The notes beneath the pieces are model-generated. The model did not search any database and was not told where the DNA came from. It saw only the letters and a program-made list of their open reading frames with translations. From Pseudomonadota bacterium (lineage in GTDB: Bacteria > Pseudomonadota > Alphaproteobacteria > SMXQ01), in NCBI GenBank assembly GCA_022562375.1, contig JADFPK010000133.1:1-5519 (forward strand): a stretch of 5,519 nucleotides of DNA, in the 5' to 3' direction. Of the stretch, positions 1-4,655 are shown piece by piece (position 1 is the first letter of the stretch; the number at the start of each line of letters is the position of its first letter). The position numbers and the translations under genes are program-made.

Positions 1-875
1 TGGCCGGCGCCGCCGATCCACAGCAAACCATCACCTTCCAGGGAGCGCCGGGGGCCTATTCGGACCTCGCCTGCCGCCAGGTCCATCCCTCCATGACGAC
101 CCTGCCGATGCCGTCGTTCGAGGAAACCTTCGCCGCCGTCACCGGCGGGCGGGCGGCGCTGGCGATGATCCCGATCGAGAATTCGGTGGCCGGCCGGGTC
201 GCCGACATCCACCAGCTGATGCCGGAGACCCCCCTTCACATCGTCGCCGAGCACTTCCAGCGGGTGAACCATCACCTGCTGGCGCCCAAGGGGGCGGCGA
301 TCGAAGGGCTGAAGACCGTGTGCAGCCACGTCCATGCGCTTTCCCAGTGCCGCAACCTGATCGGCGAGCTCGGCCTCATTCCCGTCGTCCATGCCGATAC
401 CGCCGGCGCCGCGGCGGACGTCGCGGAACGCAACGATCCGACATCGGCGGCGATCGCGTCCCAGCTAGCGGCGGAGATTTACGGACTGGATTCGCTAAAG
501 GCCAACATCGAGGACGCCGAGCACAACACCACCCGGTTCATCATCCTGGCCAAGGAACCCATCGACCCCGATCCCGGCGACGGGCCGGTCATCACCTCGT
601 TCCTGTTCCGGGTGCGCAATATCCCGGCGGCGCTTTACAAGGCGCTCGGCGGTTTCGCCACCAACGGCGTCAACATGAACAAGCTCGAGAGCTACATGGT
701 GGGCGGGACCTTCTCCGCCACCGAGTTCTACGCCGACATCGAGGGGCACCCCGAAGAAAGGCTGGTCAAGCTGGCGTTCGAGGAGTTGGCCTTTTACTCG
801 AGTAAAGTGAAGGTGCTGGGGGTCTATCCGGCGCACCCCTTCCGCTCCGGCGGCGCCCCCGGCGAGACCGACTAG
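1..875 (+). CDS. pheA: Prephenate dehydratase, monofunctional, with C-terminal ACT domain (5' edge at window boundary)
   Basis: Converts prephenate to phenylpyruvate, water and CO2 in the cytoplasm, the committed step of phenylalanine synthesis. The reading frame is open from position 3 and begins AGAADPQQTITFQGAPGAYS, containing the family's N-terminal FQG-PGAYS motif, so an internal ATG at 93 is not the start. Bases 1-2 are TG in frame, so the start codon is probably an NTG whose first base is just outside the window, giving about 291 residues, normal for the stand-alone enzyme. Counting from that codon, PIENSVAGRV is near 58-67 and the catalytic-region TRF motif is at 178-180 (within NTTRFIIL). 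A phenylalanine-sensing ACT domain spans about 197-276, with a KLESYM variant of the ESRP effector motif near 228-233. No chorismate mutase domain is visible. The gene runs against merR, and the two stop codons overlap. Identity is near certain; the exact start is inferred. Confidence 0.96.
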   Translation, partial: AGAADPQQTITFQGAPGAYSDLACRQVHPSMTTLPMPSFEETFAAVTGGRAALAMIPIENSVAGRVADIHQLMPETPLHIVAEHFQRVNHHLLAPKGAAIEGLKTVCSHVHALSQCRNLIGELGLIPVVHADTAGAAADVAERNDPTSAAIASQLAAEIYGLDSLKANIEDAEHNTTRFIILAKEPIDPDPGDGPVITSFLFRVRNIPAALYKALGGFATNGVNMNKLESYMVGGTFSATEFYADIEGHPEERLVKLAFEELAFYSSKVKVLGVYPAHPFRSGGAPGETD

Positions 876-1285
876 CTTCGCCCGGCGCCGGCCAGCGCGT
901 CCATGATCGTACAGGCTCCAAGCGCGCCCTGGCCCGGACAGGCGGCGATGATTTGCGCCAGCGCCCGACGCAAATGTTCGAGCCCGGCGATCTTGCGGTC
1001 GACCTCGTCAAGCTTGGCCCGGGCGTGGTCGCGGACGTCGGCGCAGTCCGTCGAGGGGTCCGCCCGGAGCGCCAGCAGCGCGTCGATCTCGGCCAGCGAA
1101 AAGCCCAGCTCCTGGGCCTGGCGGATGAAACGGATGCGTTCGACCGTTTGCTCCGGGTAGACGCGAAAGCCGCCATTCGCCGGTCTCGGCGGCTGGTCGA
1201 TGAGTCCCCTTCTTTCATAGAAGCGGACCGTCTCCACGCCGACTCCGGCCTTACTGGCGGTTTTGCCGATGGTCATGTTTCTCAT
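872..1285 (-). CDS. merR: MerR-family Hg(II)-responsive transcriptional regulator
   Basis: A 137-residue one-component regulator expected to bind DNA as a dimer and untwist promoters with long spacers when metal binds. The N-terminal winged helix-turn-helix (about 4-72) has the family signature ETVRFYERRGLI at 18-29 and the wing NGGFRVYP at 37-44. A long dimerisation helix follows (about 80-115). Cysteines lie at 81, 116 and 125. Mercury-sensing MerR of Tn501 uses Cys82, Cys117 and Cys126, so both spacings (35 and 9) match exactly, which argues against CueR, ZntR or SoxR types. The ATG at 1285 is preferred: GGGAG lies 6 nt upstream, and it falls just downstream of the predicted promoter. A GTG at 1306 would add 7 codons but overlaps the -10 region. 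A mer-type operator immediately upstream suggests autoregulation. Unlike classical mer loci, merR is not divergent from its target operon; both read leftward. The effector is inferred as Hg(II). Confidence 0.93.
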   Translation of the reverse strand: MRNMTIGKTASKAGVGVETVRFYERRGLIDQPPRPANGGFRVYPEQTVERIRFIRQAQELGFSLAEIDALLALRADPSTDCADVRDHARAKLDEVDRKIAGLEHLRRALAQIIAACPGQGALGACTIMDALAGAGRS

Positions 1286-1306
1286 CACCGTCTCCCGAGA
1301 GCCCAC

Positions 1307-1338
1307 AATCTACATCCCGTACCATTGTACGGTATAAT
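1307..1338 (-). promoter_or_regulatory. mer-type operator/promoter in front of merR
   Basis: A perfect dyad, CCGTAC CATT GTACGG (read on +), occupies 1317-1332. It has the same half-sites and 4-nt centre length as the classical mer operator (CCGTAC ATGA GTACGG). Reading leftward, the likely -10 is TAGATT (1312-1307), 20 bp after a weak -35 ATTATA (1338-1333). The predicted transcript starts near 1300, about 15 nt ahead of the merR ATG. The matching site at 2804-2835 shares the dyad, its position and the TGTAGA(T/C)T downstream block, so the two sites support each other. The poor -35 is odd and may mean low or auto-repressed expression. The dyad is seen directly; MerR binding is inferred from the family. 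Confidence 0.78.
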
Positions 1339-1360
1339 AAAACCGGCGGCGGATCGCCGG
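1335..1360 (-). terminator. Intrinsic terminator after the left GGCT gene
   Basis: Reading leftward, CCGGCG (1360-1355) pairs perfectly with CGCCGG (1348-1343) around a 6-nt loop, followed by TTTTATTA (1342-1335). This lies 11 bp past the stop codon of the left GGCT gene and fits a Rho-independent terminator for the operon starting near 2797. Its T-tract runs into the -35 region and abuts the operator of the merR promoter, so terminator and promoter are packed end to end. The stem is short (6 bp) but all G-C. Confidence 0.55.
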
Positions 1361-1370
1361 ACGGCATCCG

Positions 1371-1901
1371 TCATTCCCTGGCCTCGACGCCATCGAGGAA
1401 CGCCACGTACTCCGCCGGCAGGCCGCGCTGGCGCGCCGCCTCGCGGAGGAGATCGAGGTAGCGCAGCGACGGCCGCCCCTCCGGCGCCGCGTCCGGGACC
1501 TTGTAGGTCACCGCCGGAACGATGTTGCCCGCCGTGTCCTCGATCTCGGTCCACAGATAAGCGTATTGCCGGCCCTCGCTGGCGTCGAGGCGGACGAACT
1601 TGCGTAGCGCCAGGAGGTAGAGGACACCCGGGACCGTGCCGCCGGGATCATCGGCGATGTTGGCGGGCGCCGATCGGCCGGGCCGCATGCCGCCGCCGAT
1701 GGTGAAGCACAGGCGATGGTTCGTTAGCCGGCCGATCCGGGTCTCGATAGGGGTCATATGGCGGCGCTCGCGAAACAGCCGCTCGTTCATGTTCGAGCCG
1801 TAAGCGAAATACCATACCGGGTCGGCGACACGCGGCGGCGGCACGCGGGCGCGCCGGATCCTCACCCACAGCCGGCAAAGTGGCCACAACGCCGAATTCA
1901 T
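1371..1901 (-). CDS. Gamma-glutamylcyclotransferase (GGCT)-family protein, paralogue 1
   Basis: A 176-residue protein of the GGCT/AIG2-like fold. Characterised GGCTs release 5-oxoproline from gamma-glutamyl amino acids or peptides, a branch of glutathione turnover. The substrate-loop signature YFAYGSN is at 31-37. The segment PGVLYLL (91-97) leads into LDASEG (105-110), whose Glu109 aligns with the catalytic glutamate of human GGCT (its LDEQEG motif). The C-terminal part, PSLRY through GLPAEY (144-165) and ending GVEARE, also follows the human enzyme's layout (PSPQY, GLPLEY, AIE). A basic, aromatic N-terminal tail of about 28 residues precedes the fold. The start at 1901 is chosen because GAGGG lies just upstream and the length matches paralogue 2; an ATG at 1928 lacks a ribosome-binding site. 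It lies 87 bp downstream of the MerP-like gene, probably as the last gene of the mer-promoter operon, and is followed by a terminator. Fold and catalytic residue are secure; substrate is unknown. Confidence 0.88.
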   Translation of the reverse strand: MNSALWPLCRLWVRIRRARVPPPRVADPVWYFAYGSNMNERLFRERRHMTPIETRIGRLTNHRLCFTIGGGMRPGRSAPANIADDPGGTVPGVLYLLALRKFVRLDASEGRQYAYLWTEIEDTAGNIVPAVTYKVPDAAPEGRPSLRYLDLLREAARQRGLPAEYVAFLDGVEARE

Positions 1902-1988
1902 CGTCCCTCGTCCCCTTTGGTCTCCCATGAGAGACGCGCTTGGGGAGGCGTCCGCGCGCCGACTCGACGAACCCCCGTGGCGCCGCTC

Positions 1989-2309
1989 CTATTTGTTTCC
2001 CGCCGCCCTCGGCACCTCTTCGAAGGCGCGCAAGGTGAAGCCCGCGTCCTTGACGATCCGGTCCGCTCGGGCCTTGGTCATCAACGCGCCCTCGGCCATG
2101 GTGACCGTCACGGTGCCGGCGTTGATGTCGATGGCGATGGCGGCGACACCCTCCGTGCGGTTGAGTTCTTTCTCGATGCCGTAGGCGCAGAACGGGCAGG
2201 CCAGCCCGTCGATGCGCAACTGGTACTGTGTTGGCGCCGCGAACGCCGAGAGGGGAAACAGCAACGCAAGCGCGAATACCGCTGTCCGAACGATCCCAGA
2301 CCTGGTCAT
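1989..2309 (-). CDS. Periplasmic heavy-metal-associated (HMA) domain protein, MerP-like
   Basis: A 106-residue secreted metal-binding protein. Residues 1-24 form a signal peptide: basic start MTRSGIVR, a hydrophobic core, and a cleavage-type AFA before APTQY. The mature part is one HMA domain of beta-alpha-beta form (about 27-95) with the binding pair Cys38 and Cys41 in GLACPFCAYG. MerP of classical mer operons has GMTC--C at the same place and passes Hg(II) to the MerT importer, so a periplasmic Hg(II)/soft-metal carrier or scavenger is the likely role. The CPFC variant and the absence of any MerT/MerF in the window make its partner unknown; a copper-binding role cannot be excluded. The ATG at 2309 has an ideal GGAGG 6 nt upstream. 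It lies between the beta-barrel remnant and the left GGCT gene, downstream of the mer-type promoter at 2804-2835. Confidence 0.9.
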   Translation of the reverse strand: MTRSGIVRTAVFALALLFPLSAFAAPTQYQLRIDGLACPFCAYGIEKELNRTEGVAAIAIDINAGTVTVTMAEGALMTKARADRIVKDAGFTLRAFEEVPRAAGNK

Positions 2310-2347
2310 CGCTTACCTCCATCGTTAGTTCGCATCTTGGCGGCCAA

Positions 2348-2377
2348 CCCGCCTCAGAAGTGCCCGCCTCAAAAGTG
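2348..2377. repeat. 15-bp tandem duplication across the end of the beta-barrel remnant
   Basis: CCCGCCTCAGAAGTG (2348-2362) is followed directly by CCCGCCTCAAAAGTG (2363-2377), differing at one base. On the - strand each unit carries CAC TT(T/C) TGA, so the terminal His-Phe-stop of the beta-barrel frame has been copied downstream in frame. Probably a replication-slippage duplication. Confidence 0.85.
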
Positions 2378-2727
2378 GTAGATGAACTCGACCCGCGCCC
2401 GGTAGTCCGAGGTCGCCTGATTGCCGTTGAGGCCTTCGGCGATGGGGATCTGTACCCCGCCGCGGATCGCGATTTGCCCGTAGGTCCACCATAACACGGG
2501 CGAGACAAACAGCTCCCAGCCCCCGGTGTCGGCGAGTCCTGTTCCACCGAGGTCGTCGCGCCCGGCACGTTCCCAGTTCAGCTCGACCATCAGCACCGTG
2601 TCGGGCTCGTCGTATTGGCCGAGCACCGGCCGCACCCCGCCGACGGCGCTGAGGAACTGCTTGTCGCCCTTCTCGAGGCCGCCGGCGCGGCCATGGCCGC
2701 GACGAGAAGGTTAAGTAATCTCCTCAT
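2369..2727 (-). pseudogene. Outer-membrane beta-barrel (transporter-like) protein, truncated and frameshifted remnant
   Basis: From about 2677 leftward one frame encodes GGLEKGDKQF, then VRPVLGQYDEPDT, LMVELNWE, LADTGGWELFVSP and GGVQIPIAEGLNG, ending in EFIYHF-stop. These alternating strands and the terminal Phe are typical of the C-terminal part of outer-membrane barrels such as the phenol-degradation MetA-like 'transporter' group. The frame is closed by a TAA at 2713-2711 and has no good start; a GTG at 2635 is the only candidate. In another frame, ATG at 2727 encodes a signal-peptide-like MRRLLNLLVAAMAA, then runs to a stop at 2592-2590 after 45 codons. The picture is a signal peptide joined out of frame to the last 100 or so residues, with the middle of the barrel (usually well over 200 residues in total) missing. 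It is the first substantial gene after the mer-type promoter. Family assignment is from memory of pattern, so moderate. Confidence 0.62.
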
Positions 2728-2786
2728 CCGGGCGCCGCGTCCTTTCCTTCGCCGTCGCCTTGTTCTTTATCCGTAAGCTCGTCCAT
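2724..2786 (-). CDS. Short acidic leader ORF, 20 codons, unknown role
   Basis: ATG at 2786 is preceded by AGGAAG with a 4-nt gap, which places the ribosome site almost at the predicted transcript start (about 2797). The product starts MDELTDKEQ, continues with a Gly/Glu/Lys-rich stretch and ends at TGA 2726-2724. That TGA overlaps the ATG of the signal-peptide frame at 2727 (ATGA), the usual form of translational coupling. It is too short and low in complexity to assign a function. It could be a leader that feeds ribosomes into the following gene, the degraded start of a lost gene, or chance. Confidence 0.35.
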   Translation of the reverse strand: MDELTDKEQGDGEGKDAAPG

Positions 2787-2803
2787 GCCGCTTCCTTACG
2801 CCG

Positions 2804-2835
2804 AGTCTACACCCCGTATCAAGGTACGGTGTCAA
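2804..2835 (-). promoter_or_regulatory. mer-type promoter/operator driving the MerP-like/GGCT operon
   Basis: Reading leftward: a perfect -35 TTGACA (2835-2830), directly followed by the dyad CCGTAC CTTG ATACGG (2829-2814), then -10 TAGACT (2809-2804). The spacer is 20 bp, or 19 bp if GTAGAC is used. The classical Tn501 mer promoter is TTGACT, CCGTAC ATGA GTACGG, AAG, TAAGGT. The order, the dyad abutting the -35 and the overlong spacer are therefore the same, as expected for a promoter that MerR activates by DNA distortion. One half-site differs by one base (ATACGG for GTACGG). An AT-rich tract (AATTTTTC) precedes the -35. The site begins 15 bp past the stop codon of the right-hand GGCT gene. 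Binding by the MerR encoded at 872-1285 is inferred. Confidence 0.85.
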
Positions 2836-2850
2836 GAAAAATTAGCGGCC

Positions 2851-3402
2851 CTATCGCGCGTGCTCGACGGCGTCGAGGAAGCGGATGTAAGGGTCCGGCA
2901 GACCGTGGGCGCGGGCGCCGTCGCGCAACAGGGTGATGTAACGAAGCGAAGGCCGGCCGTCCTTTTCCTTGCCGTCGGCGATGTAGGTGAACGCGTCGAC
3001 GCGGTTCCCATCGATGTCCTCTGCCTCGACCCACAGGTGCCGGTAGCGCCGGCCGGGAACGCCCTCGGTCGAATCGAGATGCGCCATGGCGGCCCGGGTG
3101 ATCAGGTAAAGCACGCCCCAGACCTCCCCATCGGGGTCGGGCGAGATGTTAGCCGGCGCCGCCTTGCCGCGCGGGCGCCCTTCGAGATTGAAGCGCAGGC
3201 GATAGCCCTTGACCCGTCCGGCGCGCCATTCAAGCGCATCCATGGCGCGGCGTTGGCGAAAGGCGCTGTCGTGCATGTTGGCGCCGAAGGCGAAGTACCA
3301 GACTTCGTCTCCCGGTTGGCCGGTAAGCTCGATGCCGTGCCAGCGGTAAAAAAGCTTGGCGAGGAACCACGACTTGTTGATCGCCCGGCGCAACTTGATC
3401 AT
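2851..3402 (-). CDS. Gamma-glutamylcyclotransferase (GGCT)-family protein, paralogue 2
   Basis: A 183-residue GGCT-fold protein, expected to be cytoplasmic. The substrate-loop motif is YFAFGAN at 36-42 (canonical form YFAYGSN, so Tyr to Phe and Ser to Ala). VWGVLYL (94-100) leads into LDSTEG (109-114), whose Glu113 is the predicted catalytic acid. PSLRY (151-155) and GLPDPY (167-172) complete the family pattern. It matches the paralogue at 1371-1901 over the whole domain, with roughly half the residues identical by eye, including APANI, GRPSLRY and FLD-VE. The tail before the domain is basic and aromatic (MIKLRRAINKSWF). ATG at 3402 is chosen over much longer upstream extensions because those run antisense-free through the MFS gene in a shifted frame. 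It starts 5 bp after the MFS stop, so the two are surely co-transcribed. The altered YG-S loop may change substrate preference. Confidence 0.87.
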   Translation of the reverse strand: MIKLRRAINKSWFLAKLFYRWHGIELTGQPGDEVWYFAFGANMHDSAFRQRRAMDALEWRAGRVKGYRLRFNLEGRPRGKAAPANISPDPDGEVWGVLYLITRAAMAHLDSTEGVPGRRYRHLWVEAEDIDGNRVDAFTYIADGKEKDGRPSLRYITLLRDGARAHGLPDPYIRFLDAVEHAR

Positions 3403-3407
3403 GTCCT

Positions 3408-4655
3408 CTAACTCCCCGCCGATAGGCCGCGCAGGCGGCGAATGGTGAGGAACTGCAAGAGCGCGGCGGCAAGGCTGACCAGGAAGAGGTCCGCCAGGGA
3501 CCAGGTCTCGACGATCACCGCCCCGGCCAAGGGCAACAGCGCGGCGGGCGCGACCAGGGCGTTGAAATAGCCGCTGTAGGCCGGTCTGCGGTCGTCGGGC
3601 GAAATCTCCATCAGGTAGCCCAGCATGGCGATGGTGATGCCGTTGCCAAAGGCGCCGAGCAGGAAGAAGACGACGGCGAACCCGGCCAGGGCCGGCAAAT
3701 CGCCCGAGACGGCCGCCGGGACCCAGACCAAGGTGAGAAGCGGCGGCAGGGCGCGGAGAAGGGCGACGCCCTCCAAAAGGCTCCGCTTGCCGAAATGGTC
3801 GCCCCACCAACCCCAAAGCGCGTTGGAGAGGAGCGCCCCGGCGGTCTGGGCGCCCAGAAGGATCCCGACTTCCAAGGCCTCGCCTCGTAGCACCTTCGCT
3901 TGCAGTATATAGAACGGCAGCGCCATCATCACCGCCCCGCCGAGCCATTGCCCGTAGACGAACAGGCGAAAACGCTCATCCTCGCGAAACACCGCGCGAC
4001 CCTGCCGCAGGAAATCGATGAAACCGTCCGCCGGATGTTTCCGCGACGGCGCGGCGGGTTCGCCGGCGGCGACGAAGGATAGGGACGAGGCATAGAGCAG
4101 CGCCGCGCCCAGCGCCACCAGGACCGCATAGCCGCTCGGGAAGGCCAAGGCATTGAGGAGCCGGTGCGCGGCGGCGGCGACGCCGAGCGCAAGTAGGCCG
4201 CCGCCGAAGAACCGGATGGCGAGCAATCGGCTGCGCCGCGCCGAGGGAACGGCGCGGGCGACGATGTCGTTATAGGGAACGGCGACGATGCCGCTGACGA
4301 AGGCGTAGGTCGTCCACAGCCCGAAGAACAGGGCGACGACGAGGGCCAGGGGCAGTTCGCCGGCGACCGCCAGCAGTCCGGCGAGCGCGGCGAGACAAGT
4401 CGCGCGGCCGAAGGCGCCGACGATGTAGAACGGCATGCTTCGCGTTGACCGCTGGGCGAAATAGGCGACGAAGAGCTGCGGAAACAGCCACCCATAGCGC
4501 AGGATGGCGCTGGCCGCGCCGACGGCGAGCGCGCTTCCGGTCAGCCCATGGACCAGGGCGGCGATGATCGTGCCCGAGTCCACCGCCGCCGCGCCGCCCT
4601 GGAACAGCGCTCCCGCCGCCGCGATTCGCGTGAACCGCCTCCTCGCCTCAGGCAT
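3408..4655 (-). CDS. Major facilitator superfamily (MFS) transporter
   Basis: A 415-residue inner-membrane protein with about 12 hydrophobic segments in two halves joined by a polar loop (about 198-230, with KHPADGFIDFLRQGR). The loop between helices 2 and 3 reads YFAQRSTRSMPFYI (65-78), and the equivalent loop in the second half reads GDHFGKRSLLEG (285-296). These are degenerate forms of the MFS G-x-x-x-D-R-x-G-R-R motif. NDIVARAVPSARRSR (129-143) is another conserved cytoplasmic loop. The substrate cannot be read from sequence; drug or metabolite efflux or uptake are all possible. ATG at 4655 overlaps the end of the upstream membrane-protein gene by 8 bp (ATGCCTGA) and is preferred; a GTG at 4673 would add six residues. 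Overlap upstream and a 5-bp gap downstream indicate one operon with the flippase-like and GGCT genes. Confidence 0.92.
   Translation of the reverse strand: MPEARRRFTRIAAAGALFQGGAAAVDSGTIIAALVHGLTGSALAVGAASAILRYGWLFPQLFVAYFAQRSTRSMPFYIVGAFGRATCLAALAGLLAVAGELPLALVVALFFGLWTTYAFVSGIVAVPYNDIVARAVPSARRSRLLAIRFFGGGLLALGVAAAAHRLLNALAFPSGYAVLVALGAALLYASSLSFVAAGEPAAPSRKHPADGFIDFLRQGRAVFREDERFRLFVYGQWLGGAVMMALPFYILQAKVLRGEALEVGILLGAQTAGALLSNALWGWWGDHFGKRSLLEGVALLRALPPLLTLVWVPAAVSGDLPALAGFAVVFFLLGAFGNGITIAMLGYLMEISPDDRRPAYSGYFNALVAPAALLPLAGAVIVETWSLADLFLVSLAAALLQFLTIRRLRGLSAGS

Noticed and set aside
953..1705. A 250-codon rightward frame across merR and the left GGCT gene
   Set aside because: Antisense to two recognisable genes and low-complexity (Arg/Pro/Gly) in its second half. 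The TATAAT at 1333-1338 lies inside it, not ahead of it.
1918..1933. Inverted repeat GTCTC TCATGG GAGAC just before the left GGCT gene
   Set aside because: Only a 5-bp stem, not followed by a T-run and not placed as an operator. It does not resemble the mer dyad.
1648..2568. A 306-codon leftward open frame across the MerP-like gene and the left GGCT gene
   Set aside because: It lies in another frame over two well-supported genes, has Arg/Gly/Pro-rich shadow composition and no recognisable domain. High-GC sequence commonly gives such open frames.
2727..2759. The leader ORF segment GDGEGKDAAPG resembles part of the GGCT proteins (ADGKEKDGRP in the right copy)
   Set aside because: Only about 10 residues of Gly/Lys/Asp-rich sequence match and nothing continues on either side. 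Chance is more likely than a GGCT fragment.
2836..2860. Possible terminator after the right GGCT gene (GGGCCGC then ATTTTTC)
   Set aside because: The best stem is only about 3 bp. The T-run is better explained as the AT-rich stretch upstream of the -35 TTGACA.
2785..3411. A 208-codon rightward frame opposite the right GGCT gene
   Set aside because: Antisense shadow of the GGCT gene, which has clear family motifs. This frame also begins inside the mer-type promoter and shows no domain.
3403..3948. A long N-terminal extension of the right GGCT frame, giving 365 residues
   Set aside because: The extension is Arg/Gly-rich translation of the MFS gene in a shifted frame. The GGCT domain is complete from 3402, which has a GAGG-containing site 5 bp after the MFS stop.
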